Shown: positions 26,716 through 35,250, counted from the stretch's first letter. The stretch is 64,000 bases of DNA from Ruminococcus sp. AM22-13 (GCF_003471165.1 NZ_QRIL01000002.1:1-64000), one strand, 5' to 3'. A program made the numbers and translations. The notes: a model not told the origin generated them from the letters alone.

Positions 26716-28044
26716 CTACTTTACTGCAATGATAATATAACTATCTGTGACTTCTGTGACTTTACCGCTGACAGAAGCATGGATTCCAACGCTCAGTCCC
26801 TGTGCAGGCTGTGCGATCATCTGTCCTCTGCTTACCTGATCACCAGCTTTGACAACTGCCTGCGCAGGTGCTCCGATATGCTGGCTCAGCAATACTTTTA
26901 CTTTATTAACCTGTACAAGTTCTTCTTTCAGAGGTGCATCCTTATCATACTTTGTAAGTCCCAGACGTGCCATCAGACGTTCTTCCGGAACCTTACGGTA
27001 TTCTCTGGATTCCTGTACCGGTTTTGGCTGTACTCCCTGAGGCGGGCGGATGCCTGCTTTTCTCAGTCCACCCTTCATATCTGCCAGAAGAGTTCTTGGT
27101 GCAAGACTCTGAGGACATGCATACATTTCACACACACCACAGGAGCTGCAGAAAGAAGCATCAATATATGGGTTCACATCTCTGAAATCATTGTTTGACG
27201 CAGCCCGCATAAATCTTGCAGGGTCGATCGGATGTCCCAGATTATGTCGCGGACATAAATCTGTACATGTATTACACTGGCAGCAGATAGATGCTGCACG
27301 TTTTAAATCTATAGCAGAAGTACGCTGTTTCTTCGCTACAATAAGATGGTCTTTTGGTAAAACCAGAATAGCATTTGTTGTCTTTGTCACAGGATCTGAT
27401 CCATTTCCAATACGGCCCATCATCGGACCACCTACGAAATAAACAGGATCCTTCACTGTTGTGCTGCCTGCCTGAGCTACAACTTCCTCCAGGGTGCATC
27501 CCAGCGGAACCCGTACTGTAACAGGATCACTTACTTCTGCAACAACAGACACATATTTGTCTGTAACCGGCTGTTTTTCTTCTACAGCACGATATACATT
27601 ATAAACTGTTTCGACATTAAATACAGCCACACCCTGCTCGATCGGCAGTCCTCCCGGTCTTACAACACGTCCTGTTGCCTCATAAATAAGCACAACTTCA
27701 TCTCCCATAGGATAAACTTCATCCAGAAGATGGAGTCTCATTCCAGGAAATTCTTCAATATGCTGATTTAATGCCTGTATTGTCTGTACATAAGATTTCT
27801 TGATTCCAATAATTGCCTCAGAAGCACCTACAGTCTCCTGGATCATATGGAATGTTTTCATAATTTCATATGCATGTTTCTCCAATAACTGTCTGTGTAA
27901 CTTCAGCAATGGTTCACACTCTGCACAGTTCATAAGAATGGTATCAGCTTTATCTGTAAGCTTCATATAAGTAGGGAATCCGGCTCCACCGGCACCCACT
28001 ACACCATTCTGCTGTATAATATCTTGTAATTCTTTGATTTCCAT
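26716..28044 (-). CDS. PduS/RnfC-like flavo-iron-sulfur protein
   Basis: The product is 442 aa, from MEIKELQDII at 28044 (GGAGT upstream; the longer frame overlaps the pentamer gene). The glycine-rich VVGAGGAGFPTYMKL and the MNCAECEPLL segment are the RnfC/Nqo1-type flavin/NAD region. Two iron-sulfur motifs follow: CCQCNTCTDLCPR and CSSCGVCEMYACP. The C-terminus is a barrel-like domain. In B12 compartments PduS reduces cobalamin for the adenosyltransferase; in glycyl-radical compartments it is thought to handle NADH-linked electrons through the shell. The presence of a PduO here makes the first role worth testing. Confidence 0.9.
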   Translation of the reverse strand: MEIKELQDIIQQNGVVGAGGAGFPTYMKLTDKADTILMNCAECEPLLKLHRQLLEKHAYEIMKTFHMIQETVGASEAIIGIKKSYVQTIQALNQHIEEFPGMRLHLLDEVYPMGDEVVLIYEATGRVVRPGGLPIEQGVAVFNVETVYNVYRAVEEKQPVTDKYVSVVAEVSDPVTVRVPLGCTLEEVVAQAGSTTVKDPVYFVGGPMMGRIGNGSDPVTKTTNAILVLPKDHLIVAKKQRTSAIDLKRAASICCQCNTCTDLCPRHNLGHPIDPARFMRAASNNDFRDVNPYIDASFCSSCGVCEMYACPQSLAPRTLLADMKGGLRKAGIRPPQGVQPKPVQESREYRKVPEERLMARLGLTKYDKDAPLKEELVQVNKVKVLLSQHIGAPAQAVVKAGDQVSRGQMIAQPAQGLSVGIHASVSGKVTEVTDSYIIIAVK

Positions 28045-28048
28045 GGCG

Positions 28049-28315
28049 TTACTCCAATCCTGCACCGTCATCGATGATACCAACAATTGCCGCATCCACC
28101 GGTGCTGTTTCTACGCCGCAGCCAATTCTTGCTGCGCTTCCCTGTGCCACCAATACATATTCACCAACTCCGGCTCCAATCATATCGATCGCCACCAGCT
28201 GGCTGAGGTCACCTTTCATATGATGCACAGGCTCGATAATCATAAATTTGCTTCCTATCAGTTTTTCACATTTTCGCGTGGATACCACGCTTCCCACAAC
28301 TTTGCCTACGATCAT
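28049..28315 (-). CDS. Pentameric BMC vertex protein (EutN/CcmL family)
   Basis: The product is 88 aa. The start is MIVGKVVGSVVSTRK at 28315 (GGAGG 5 nt upstream), not the longer frame beginning at 28357. The family layout is plain: an N-terminal beta strand MIVGKV, MIIEPV, VAIDMIGAGVGEYVLVAQGSAAR and the end IVGIIDDG. Pentamers of this protein close the vertices of the icosahedral shell. It stops 4 bp before the PduS-like start. Confidence 0.93.
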   Translation of the reverse strand: MIVGKVVGSVVSTRKCEKLIGSKFMIIEPVHHMKGDLSQLVAIDMIGAGVGEYVLVAQGSAARIGCGVETAPVDAAIVGIIDDGAGLE

Positions 28316-28393
28316 ATGAGCCTCCAAATTATTTCTTATAATGACTTTTGGGGGCAAAAGATTCTGCCCCCAAATTAATATTCAAGGGTTTCC

Positions 28394-28441
28394 GGCCAAA
28401 GCCTTATCGTGCAGGCACGAACGGCTTTCTGACCTTTGGCC
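28394..28441. repeat. GGCCAAAG/CTTTGGCC palindromic repeat, copy A
   Basis: GGCCAAAG and CTTTGGCC flank an inner stem (AGCC.TTCGTGC / GCACGA...GGCT). The same unit recurs in related form at 60962-61010 and degenerately at 31900-31931. It lies inside the BMC operon between pduL-like and pentamer genes. Confidence 0.7.
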
Positions 28442-28452
28442 CTCCGATATTG

Positions 28453-29097
28453 TTATTTAATAATTGTTACTGTATTGCCTGTGGCAATTTTTGCTGCATT
28501 CGCTTCATCTGTATCAATGTGCATTTCCAGTGTAAAACTGTCATCCACACGGATCTTAACCTGATTAAAAATTGTTCCTCTTTCGTTATCTGCTTTTACT
28601 GATACGATCTGACCATCTTTAACACCTGCAGCCTGTGCATCTTTCGGAGACATGTGTATATGGCGCATTGCCACGATACATCCCTCTTTCAGATAAATAG
28701 CACCTTTTGGTCCTACAATTGCTATCGGTGCACTTCCTGCAACATCTCCTGATTCACGGACCGGAACATTCATTCCAAGTTTGATGGCATCTGTAGCAGA
28801 TACTTCAACCTGTGAAGCTTTACGTACAGGTCCAAGGATTCTTACATTCTCAATGGCACGAAGTTTCAGTCCCACAATGGTAACTGTCTCATTAGAAGCA
28901 AACTGACCGCCCATCAGATCTTTTTTCTTTGTAAGCTGATATCCAGGTCCGAATAATGCTTCTACATGTTCCTGTGTCAGGTGAATGTGTCTTGCAGAAA
29001 CTCCGATAGGAACTACGAAACCATCGCCTTTTTTCTCATTCTTATCGATTGCCTGAAGAACCATTCTGGTAATCAGTTCAATATTATTTGTTTCCAA
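28453..29097 (-). CDS. PduL-type phosphate propanoyltransferase
   Basis: The product is 214 aa. It starts at a TTG codon (29097) after a weak AGGTG. The first about 20 residues (NNIELITRMVLQAIDK) form an amphipathic encapsulation-type helix followed by a glycine-containing linker. The PduL domains follow with the zinc-binding VGVSARHIHLT-type motif (here IGVSARHIHLTQEHV), LMGGQFASNETVT, and a second MRHIHMSPKDAQ. The enzyme transfers phosphate to propionyl-CoA, giving propionyl-phosphate and recycling CoA inside the compartment. A kinase to make ATP from it is not in the window. Confidence 0.93.
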   Translation of the reverse strand: METNNIELITRMVLQAIDKNEKKGDGFVVPIGVSARHIHLTQEHVEALFGPGYQLTKKKDLMGGQFASNETVTIVGLKLRAIENVRILGPVRKASQVEVSATDAIKLGMNVPVRESGDVAGSAPIAIVGPKGAIYLKEGCIVAMRHIHMSPKDAQAAGVKDGQIVSVKADNERGTIFNQVKIRVDDSFTLEMHIDTDEANAAKIATGNTVTIIK

Positions 29098-29133
29098 GAA
29101 TACACCTGCTTTCTGTCAGAAATGACGGATCTA

Positions 29134-29628
29134 TTATTTTAATACAGGCAGGATTTTCTCTACATCTGTATGTGGTCTCGGAATTACGTGTGTAGCTACT
29201 AATTCACCAAGTCTGGATGCAGCTGCGCTTCCGCTTTCTACTGCTGATTTAACAGCTCCAACGTCTCCGCGAACCATAACTGTTACAAGTCCGGATCCGA
29301 TTTTCTCTGTTCCTACTAATGCTACGTTAGCTGCTTTACACATCTGGTCTGCTGCTTCGATAGCTGCTGTAAGTCCTCTGGTTTCTACCATTCCTAATGC
29401 TTCCTGTGTCATTCTTTTTTCCTCCTTATGAGATGATGTTTCTGTTATCTTTTCTATCTGGGATTCTGTTTTATCTGTTGCCTTAGCCGCTGTACCCGGT
29501 TTCTGAACTTTTTCTTCTTTTTTCACAGAAGCTTTTGCTCTTCCTGCCGTACTCCTGGTCTTTTTGCGAGCGGCCGCTTTTCCAGGGGCTGTATCACCTG
29601 TTCCCGGTTTCTTTTCTTCAGCCATCAT
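29134..29628 (-). CDS. BMC-H shell protein with Lys/Ala-rich N-terminal extension
   Basis: The full frame encodes 164 aa and overlaps the previous shell gene by 4 nt. Residues 1-72 are a low-complexity basic tail ([18 protein letters not shown] and similar K/A/T-rich text). Residues 73-164 are a complete PduA-type BMC domain ([34 protein letters not shown]). An internal ATG at 29412 is preceded by a perfect AAGGAGG 7-8 nt away, so a 92-aa tile lacking the tail can also be made. The BMC part differs from the protein at 29965-30240 at only about seven positions. The basic tail could bind cargo, nucleic acid or the next shell face. Confidence 0.88.
   Translation of the reverse strand: MMAEEKKPGTGDTAPGKAAARKKTRSTAGRAKASVKKEEKVQKPGTAAKATDKTESQIEKITETSSHKEEKRMTQEALGMVETRGLTAAIEAADQMCKAANVALVGTEKIGSGLVTVMVRGDVGAVKSAVESGSAAASRLGELVATHVIPRPHTDVEKILPVLK
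29403..29425 (-). promoter_or_regulatory. Internal ribosome-binding site giving a second, short shell-protein start
   Basis: Inside the long shell-protein frame the minus strand reads AAGGAGGAAAAAAGAATG, ATG at 29412. This is the strongest ribosome site in the shell cluster and lies exactly at the start of the conserved BMC domain. Confidence 0.7.
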
Positions 29629-29933
29629 TCATCCCCCTGCATATCCTTGTTCTTCCAACGACTTGCACTCAGTTCCACCATTTTGACTGTTTCTTCATGG
29701 GGACGGGCAATCACTGCATAACTTGCCGGTTTCTTGATTGCACCTGCCACAGCTGCATTTACTGCCTCTGTTACTGCAGATACATCGCCCTCAACTATAA
29801 TAGTAACCAGTCGTCCGCCCAGCTTACGTTCCCATGACGCCAGCTCAACGTCTGCAGTTTTGCACATGATGTCCAGAGCATCGATTGCTGCAACAACACC
29901 TGTGATTTCTATAAATCCGTATGATTTACTCAT
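29625..29933 (-). CDS. BMC-H shell protein
   Basis: The product is 102 aa, one BMC domain ([19 protein letters not shown], then [20 protein letters not shown]) with a short charged C-terminal tail ([10 protein letters not shown]). It should form hexameric shell tiles. It lies 31 bp after the PduA-like gene and overlaps the next shell gene at ATGA, so the two are translationally coupled. Confidence 0.92.
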   Translation of the reverse strand: MSKSYGFIEITGVVAAIDALDIMCKTADVELASWERKLGGRLVTIIVEGDVSAVTEAVNAAVAGAIKKPASYAVIARPHEETVKMVELSASRWKNKDMQGDE

Positions 29934-29964
29934 GAGCGAACTCCTTTATTTCTTAATCTGCTGG

Positions 29965-30240
29965 TCAGATGCTTGGAAGGATTTTCTCTACGTCTGTATG
30001 AGGTCTCGGGATTACATGTGTAGCTACTAATTCACCAAGTCTGGAAGCAGCTGCACTTCCGCTTTCTACTGCTGCCTTAACAGCTCCAACATCTCCGCGA
30101 ACCATAACTGTTACAAGTCCGGATCCGATCTTCTCTGTTCCTACTAATGCGACTTCAGCTGCCTTTGTCATTGCATCTGCAGCTTCGATCGCTGCTGTAA
30201 GTCCTCTGGTTTCTACCATTCCTAATGCTTCCTGTGCCAT
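29965..30240 (-). CDS. BMC-H shell protein (PduA/PduJ-like)
   Basis: The product is 91 aa, a minimal BMC domain: [31 protein letters not shown], and the C-terminal [20 protein letters not shown] lies before ATG. This is the canonical major shell hexamer, whose pore admits 1,2-propanediol in the Pdu system. It is almost identical to the domain encoded at 29134-29412, a recent duplication or one maintained by gene conversion. Confidence 0.95.
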   Translation of the reverse strand: MAQEALGMVETRGLTAAIEAADAMTKAAEVALVGTEKIGSGLVTVMVRGDVGAVKAAVESGSAAASRLGELVATHVIPRPHTDVEKILPSI

Positions 30241-30311
30241 TTTATCTTCCTCCTGAATCTACACTAATTGTCTGTTTCTATTCTAACTGATACCCGAAGG
30301 ATATGCAACTG

Positions 30312-30626
30312 CTATTCCTTATCCAGGGCACTGATTTTCAGCATTTTTGCCGTTCCCTCTTCCGGGTTCGGAATTACATAGTGCTGTACCACACCAGTCA
30401 TTCTGTTTGCAACTTCCATGCCTGCTTCCACAGCTGCTGTAACATCAGTTACACTTCCTCTGAATTTAATGCAGACAAGGAGCGGTACCGGCAGGCTGTC
30501 AGCATTGGCTGGTTTATTCTTATCAAAAACCTCCATGCGGACATTTGCCGCCTTACATCCGGCATCGCCTGCTACAAAGGCTGTTACCAGCCCGAATACC
30601 TCTAAAATTCCTACAGCTTCTGCCAT
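30312..30626 (-). CDS. BMC-H shell protein
   Basis: The product is 104 aa with one BMC domain: AVGILEVFGLVTAFVAGDAGCKAAN, an insert with DKNKPANADSLPVPLLV, then KFRGSVTDVTAAVEAGMEVA. The insert after the second strand enlarges a surface or pore loop relative to PduA. GGAG lies upstream, and it starts 27 bp after the alcohol dehydrogenase. Its sequence is far from the other hexamers, so it probably has a special pore function. Confidence 0.92.
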   Translation of the reverse strand: MAEAVGILEVFGLVTAFVAGDAGCKAANVRMEVFDKNKPANADSLPVPLLVCIKFRGSVTDVTAAVEAGMEVANRMTGVVQHYVIPNPEEGTAKMLKISALDKE

Positions 30627-30653
30627 TTTGTTTCTCCTCTATTGCCAGGTCTG

Positions 30654-31871
30654 TTATTTATTCACAACCGCAATCTTAAGTCCTGTCATTGCCAGATTAG
30701 TCTGAAGAGCTTCATTGATCTGCTCTAACGGGAATTTATCTGTGATCAGTTCAGACATTGGAAGGCCGATTGCTTTTGCTCTCTTAAGGAAATCAAATGT
30801 TGTTACATAATCTCTGAGTGTGTAAACCCAGGAACCAACCAGGTTGATTTCTTTAGAGCAGAGGTCAAAGTGTGGATTGATAGTAGCATCTCCACCATTG
30901 ATGAAGAAGCCAAGTTCACAGAGACCACCGCCATTGCGGATAAATTTGTAGATATTTGCATGAGCTTTCGGATTTCCTGTACACTGGAATGCAAAGTCTG
31001 CAAGATGTCCACCCTGTGCTTCCTTTACAGCTTCTGTCAGTTCATCGATACCTTTGCAGTTCATGAAGTTAACGCTTGTATCAGCTCCCATTTTCTTGGC
31101 AAACTCAAGACGTTTTTCATTTCCGTCTACTGCGCAGATATTCTCAATACCCAGAGTACGAAGTACTGCGATACAGATCAGACCGATAGGTCCGCAGCCC
31201 TGAACTACAACTCTGCTGTTGAAACGCAGGATTCCTGTTGTTTTAGCTCTCTCTACTGCATGTACAAGTACTGCACATGGCTCGATAAGGATTCTTGAAT
31301 CCAGATCCAGATCGCTTACATTAAAGAATGTTGTTCCGAAGTTTCCACCTCTTAAGAAGATGTAATCAGAGAACCATCCGTTAAGATGTACATCATCATC
31401 CGGAAGAAGACCATATACATCAGCTCCGCCTACATTTTTCTTGTTCAGGTCGAACATTGTGATATCAGGATCATCTTTGAAGATCATACAGGTAACGACT
31501 TTATCGCCAACCTTTACAGGTTTTCCTGCTGTATCCACTTTAACGTTTTTACCCATTGCCACGATCTCACCTGTACCTTCATGTCCAAGTGCTACAGGGA
31601 TCAGGTTAAATGGATCTCTCTTGAATTCATGTGCATCTGTACCGCACACACCGCATCCTTCAACTTTAACAAGAATGTCATCATCTCCAAGTGGAGGGAT
31701 TGGATATTCTTTCAGTTCAAAATGCTCTTTTTCAGTTAATACAGCTACTCTGGCTGTCTTCGGGATTCCAGTTGATGCTGCCGGTGCTGCTGTTGCTGCC
31801 GGTGCGTTTCCTGTCATGCCGGAGAGAACCTGTTTCACGATTTCTTCTATATTTACATTATTCATGTCCAT
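30654..31871 (-). CDS. Zinc-type alcohol dehydrogenase with N-terminal encapsulation peptide
   Basis: The product is 405 aa. Residues 1-20 (MNNVNIEEIVKQVLSGM) form an amphipathic helix of the encapsulation type, followed by an Ala/Pro-rich linker (APAATAAPAASTG). The rest is a medium-chain dehydrogenase: catalytic zinc region CGVCGTDAHEF and GHEGTGEIV, and the nucleotide loop VVQGCGPIGLICIAV. The usual four-cysteine structural-zinc lobe is absent; TCMIFKDDPD stands there. It probably reduces L-lactaldehyde to 1,2-propanediol or propionaldehyde to propanol within the compartment. Two dehydrogenases in one locus fit those two steps, but which does which cannot be told. Confidence 0.88.
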   Translation of the reverse strand: MDMNNVNIEEIVKQVLSGMTGNAPAATAAPAASTGIPKTARVAVLTEKEHFELKEYPIPPLGDDDILVKVEGCGVCGTDAHEFKRDPFNLIPVALGHEGTGEIVAMGKNVKVDTAGKPVKVGDKVVTCMIFKDDPDITMFDLNKKNVGGADVYGLLPDDDVHLNGWFSDYIFLRGGNFGTTFFNVSDLDLDSRILIEPCAVLVHAVERAKTTGILRFNSRVVVQGCGPIGLICIAVLRTLGIENICAVDGNEKRLEFAKKMGADTSVNFMNCKGIDELTEAVKEAQGGHLADFAFQCTGNPKAHANIYKFIRNGGGLCELGFFINGGDATINPHFDLCSKEINLVGSWVYTLRDYVTTFDFLKRAKAIGLPMSELITDKFPLEQINEALQTNLAMTGLKIAVVNK

Positions 31872-31899
31872 GTTCTTTCTCCCTTACTTTTCTGATACC

Positions 31900-31931
31900 A
31901 GGGCCAAAAGAGCAAATGCTTTCTGACCCTG
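31900..31931. repeat. GGCCAAAG-type palindrome, degenerate copy C
   Basis: GGGCCAAAAGAGC and GCTTTCTGACCCT resemble the arms of copies A and B but the central stem is lost. It lies between the two dehydrogenase genes. Confidence 0.4.
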
Positions 31932-31942
31932 ACATTCTGTTT

Positions 31943-33331
31943 TTAGCGAATGCAGAGACTGTCTGCCATTACGCAGCGTCTTCTCTTGGTAAATGTACTT
32001 GCGCATGTAAGACCTTCACCTGTGCGGCTTGCGATCGTAAATGTACAATAACCTTCACCGCCAAATCCTAATGCTGCATAAGATGGAGCATTCTTTACAA
32101 GGATTGCTGTATCGATTGCTTTCGCATATTTTGTGATATTATCAATATTCTTTGAATGAATATGTGCTGAATGACGATTGCCATGCTCTAACCATACTGC
32201 CTGCTCTACTGCATCATCGAAATCTCTCGCTCTTACAACACCAAGGATTGGCATCATAAGCTCTGTAGTGATCAGAGGATGTTCCTTTGGTCCCTCAAAC
32301 ACGATGCAGCGGATATTTGCAGGTGCATTTACTCCGATCATGGAAAGGAGTGTTCTTGCATCACGTCCAACACATTTACGGTTCAGTTTTCCGCCTGCCA
32401 GAACTACTTCTGTAAGTTTATCCTGTTCTTCTTTAGATGCAAGATAACAGTCATTCTCAGTTACAAGATAATGCATCAGCTCATCTACGATAGAAGAAAC
32501 TGCTACGATTTCTTTCTCTGCGATACATGGAAGATTGTTATCAAATGTACATCCGTTTACAATGTCTGTTGCCGCTTTACGAATGTCAGCTGTTTCATCA
32601 ACAAGTGCCGGAGGATTTCCTGCACCTGCACCAATGCCACGTTTGCCTGAAGAAAGAACTGCAGTTACAACTCCAGGTCCGCCGGTTGCTGCAATAAGCG
32701 GGATGTCTTTATGTTTCATCATTACATTGCTGGTTTCAAGAGTAGGTTTCTCTACGGTAACCGCAATATTATCCGGTCCGCCGGACTCTAATGATGCTTC
32801 ATTCAGAAGATTGATCGCATAAATGGAAGTCTTGATTGCTGCCGGATGAGGATTAAATACAACTGTATTTCCTCCTGCAAGCATTCCCATTGTATTACAT
32901 AAAATTGTTTCACTTGGATTAGTACATGGAGTAATAGCACCGATCACACCGAAAGGTCCCATTTCAATAAGAGTTAATCCTCTGTCTCCTGACCATGCAG
33001 TTGTTGTAATAACTTCTGTTCCTGGTGTCTTATCAGCTACGAGATGATGTTTGAGAATCTTATCTCCTACATTTCCCATACCGGTCTCTTCCACACCCAT
33101 GCGTGCCATTACTTCTGCATTTTCTTTTATTTTCTTACGAATGCAGGTAATAATTTTTTCTCTCTGATCCATGGACATTTTCTTTACAATAAGCTGTGAT
33201 TTCTTGGCAGCTTCAATTGCATCATTCATTTCTTTAAAAATGCCATGTTTGCCAGTCGGAGCGTCTGCTATCTGCATTTTTGCCATAACTTCCTGTACAA
33301 TTTCCTGTACCATATTCTCATTAATTGGCAT
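31943..33331 (-). CDS. CoA-acylating propionaldehyde dehydrogenase (PduP-like)
   Basis: The product is 462 aa. The N-terminus NENMVQEIVQEVMAKMQIAD is an encapsulation helix, joined by a short TGKHG linker to the aldehyde-dehydrogenase fold. Conserved parts are ITPCTNPSETILCNTMGML, the nucleotide-site ATGGPGVVTAVLSSGKR and the catalytic Cys in NNLPCIAEKE. It oxidises propionaldehyde with NAD+ and CoA to propionyl-CoA. It could also take acetaldehyde made by a deoxyribose-phosphate-type cleavage. It starts 29 bp after the aldolase stop. Confidence 0.95.
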   Translation of the reverse strand: MPINENMVQEIVQEVMAKMQIADAPTGKHGIFKEMNDAIEAAKKSQLIVKKMSMDQREKIITCIRKKIKENAEVMARMGVEETGMGNVGDKILKHHLVADKTPGTEVITTTAWSGDRGLTLIEMGPFGVIGAITPCTNPSETILCNTMGMLAGGNTVVFNPHPAAIKTSIYAINLLNEASLESGGPDNIAVTVEKPTLETSNVMMKHKDIPLIAATGGPGVVTAVLSSGKRGIGAGAGNPPALVDETADIRKAATDIVNGCTFDNNLPCIAEKEIVAVSSIVDELMHYLVTENDCYLASKEEQDKLTEVVLAGGKLNRKCVGRDARTLLSMIGVNAPANIRCIVFEGPKEHPLITTELMMPILGVVRARDFDDAVEQAVWLEHGNRHSAHIHSKNIDNITKYAKAIDTAILVKNAPSYAALGFGGEGYCTFTIASRTGEGLTCASTFTKRRRCVMADSLCIR

Positions 33332-33360
33332 GAGACTGTCCTCCTTGATTATCTATGCTC

Positions 33361-34224
33361 TTATTTCATTCCTAACTGAGCCATTACCTGTTTTGTAATC
33401 TCAGCAACTAACTGTGCATCAGATGCAGCATTATTCTCTGCCGGTTTGGAATCGCCACCAACGAAATCATACTGATATCCAGGGAATTTCTTGAATTCTC
33501 CGTCCTGACATGCTCCACCGCAGTTATGGCAGTTCTTGCCGTCTTTGTTCAGGCAGAGGTTTGCCGGATGTTTACCAGCCATACCGAATTTACGACGAAT
33601 TTCATAAAGTTTCTCAATGTTCTTCTCATCAAATTCCTTAGGTCCGCCAAGAACTTTTGACTGATACAGAAGCTGTGCGTAGAACTCTACAGATTCCATT
33701 TTCATATAAGCTGCATTTAAGTCTGTGCTCCATGTCAGTGCTCCGTGATTTTCAAGAAGAACTGCATCGAAATATGGAAGATATTTCTCAAGGTTGTCCG
33801 GGATCTCCATTGTAGATGGTGTACCATATTCAGCGATCGGAACGCATCCAAGAGAGATAACAGCTTCCGGCATGATCGGCTGTGTCAGCGGAATACCTGC
33901 AATTGCAAAAGATGTTGCATAAATCGGATGAGCATGTACAACAGAACCAACATCCGGTCTCTTCTCATAAACTCTCATGTGCATTTTGATTTCAGAAGAT
34001 GGTTTGAATCCCGGATTTGCCTGGATCACATTTCCTTCTCTGTCTACTTTACAGATAAAGTCCGGTGTCATGAAACCTTTGGATACACCTGTAGGTGTGC
34101 AAAGGAATTCATTGTCATTCAGTTTTACAGAGATGTTTCCATCATTTGCAGCTACCATGTTACGGTTGTAAATTCTTCTTCCGATGTCACAGATCTGTTT
34201 TTTGATTTCGTATTCGTTTACCAT
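33361..34224 (-). CDS. Class II aldolase (L-fuculose-1-phosphate type) with C-terminal encapsulation peptide
   Basis: The product is 287 aa; FucA alone is about 215. The core is the zinc aldolase: NDGNISVKL, TPTGVSKGF, VVHAHPIYATSFAI (zinc His pair), catalytic Glu region and LLENHGALTWS. After about residue 215 there is a four-cysteine segment (CLNKDGKNCHNCGGAC), a GGDSKPAENN linker and a terminal helix ASDAQLVAEITKQVMAQLGM of the encapsulation type. It splits L-fuculose-1-phosphate into DHAP and L-lactaldehyde. FucA-type enzymes also cleave 5-deoxyribulose-1-phosphate, giving a link to MtnK/MtnA. The cysteine cluster is unusual. AAGGAGG precedes ATG. Confidence 0.92.
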   Translation of the reverse strand: MVNEYEIKKQICDIGRRIYNRNMVAANDGNISVKLNDNEFLCTPTGVSKGFMTPDFICKVDREGNVIQANPGFKPSSEIKMHMRVYEKRPDVGSVVHAHPIYATSFAIAGIPLTQPIMPEAVISLGCVPIAEYGTPSTMEIPDNLEKYLPYFDAVLLENHGALTWSTDLNAAYMKMESVEFYAQLLYQSKVLGGPKEFDEKNIEKLYEIRRKFGMAGKHPANLCLNKDGKNCHNCGGACQDGEFKKFPGYQYDFVGGDSKPAENNAASDAQLVAEITKQVMAQLGMK

Positions 34225-34273
34225 GCTTTTTTTCCTCCTTAAGGCATTTGTTTGGTTGGCATTTCTATTTGAA

Positions 34274-34353
34274 ATTATACATCATCAGTCATAAAAAGTC
34301 AATACGATTCCGTTGTTTTATGTTGTTTTTATATTTTATTTTATGTTGTTTTT
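34274..34353 (-). promoter_or_regulatory. Promoter and repeated operator of the aldolase-BMC operon
   Basis: On the minus strand TTGACT (34297-34302) and TATAAT (34274-34279) stand 17 nt apart. Just upstream, the 15-mer TTTTATGTTGTTTTT (plus-strand reading) occurs exactly at 34316-34330 and 34339-34353, 23 bp apart. The same core recurs before the dehydratase gene. Confidence 0.8.
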
Positions 34354-34415
34354 GTTTGTTTTTTTGTTTTTCGACACTTCATCTGCTATCACATATGTTT
34401 TCGGGCTGCATATCC

Positions 34416-35207
34416 TCAGCCACCAATCTGACAGTCCAGGCCGCTGACTGCATGCACTGCTTTTTTCAGCGTTTCCATATGTTCTTTAGACGGCGGTTCA
34501 ATATCTCCCATGGGATACGCTCTCCCCAGTCCTTCATATTTATCCTGTCCAAGTCTGTGATATGGAAGCAGATGGATCTTATTTACTCCGGGAAGAGTAT
34601 CCGCAAACCTTGCAATCCCCTGGATTTCTTCAACTGTATCATTAAACGTAGGTATCACAGGCACGCGGATTACCAGATTTGTCTTTCCTGAAAGGGCCAC
34701 CTTTCTGGCATTTTCCATCATCAATTCATTGGAACGTCCTGTAAATTTTTTATGTTTCTCTGTATTTGTATGTTTGATATCCATTAAATAAGTATCAAGA
34801 TACGGCAGGATCATCTCGATGGTTTCCCATTTCGCACAGGCCATACTCTCAATCGCAGTAGAAATTCCTCTCTCCTTTGCAGCTCTCAGAAGAGCCGCCG
34901 AAAACTCAGGCTGACACAGGCACTCTCCACCTGAAAGAGTCATTCCTCCGCCTGAGCGGTAATAATATGCCCTGTCTTTCTCCACCTCTTCAATCATCTC
35001 TCTGACTGTCACGTCACGTCCGATGATCTTATCTTCTCCCAGAACCTTCATTGTCTGGATCTTATATTCCTGAGATTCCGGATTACAGCACCATTTGCAC
35101 CGCAGGACACATCCCTTCAGAAATACGATTGTCCTTATGCCCGGTCCATCATGAATGGAATATCGCTGGACATCAAACACTCTGCCCTTTGTATCCAAAT
35201 AGTCCAT
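34416..35207 (-). CDS. Glycyl-radical enzyme activase (radical SAM)
   Basis: The product is 263 aa. The radical-SAM cluster motif is CVLRCKWCCNPES (CxxxCxxC), followed by the SAM-binding GGMTLSGGECLCQPEF and later DIKHTNTEKHK and VIRVPVIPTFND. It reductively cleaves SAM and abstracts hydrogen from the dehydratase's glycine, releasing 5'-deoxyadenosine and methionine. Many activases of dehydratase-type glycyl-radical enzymes carry a ferredoxin-like insert with two more clusters; here the segment after the SAM motif goes straight to IIGRDVTVREMIEEV, so it lacks the insert. It starts 43 bp after the dehydratase stop. Confidence 0.94.
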   Translation of the reverse strand: MDYLDTKGRVFDVQRYSIHDGPGIRTIVFLKGCVLRCKWCCNPESQEYKIQTMKVLGEDKIIGRDVTVREMIEEVEKDRAYYYRSGGGMTLSGGECLCQPEFSAALLRAAKERGISTAIESMACAKWETIEMILPYLDTYLMDIKHTNTEKHKKFTGRSNELMMENARKVALSGKTNLVIRVPVIPTFNDTVEEIQGIARFADTLPGVNKIHLLPYHRLGQDKYEGLGRAYPMGDIEPPSKEHMETLKKAVHAVSGLDCQIGG

Positions 35208-35250
35208 GCTTTTTCCTCTCTTCAGCTCTTATATATTCTTATCGTTCGGA

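Noticed and set aside
34248..34691. Plus-strand frame across the aldolase promoter region
   Set aside because: It covers the T-rich operator repeats and reads as a phenylalanine-rich artefact.
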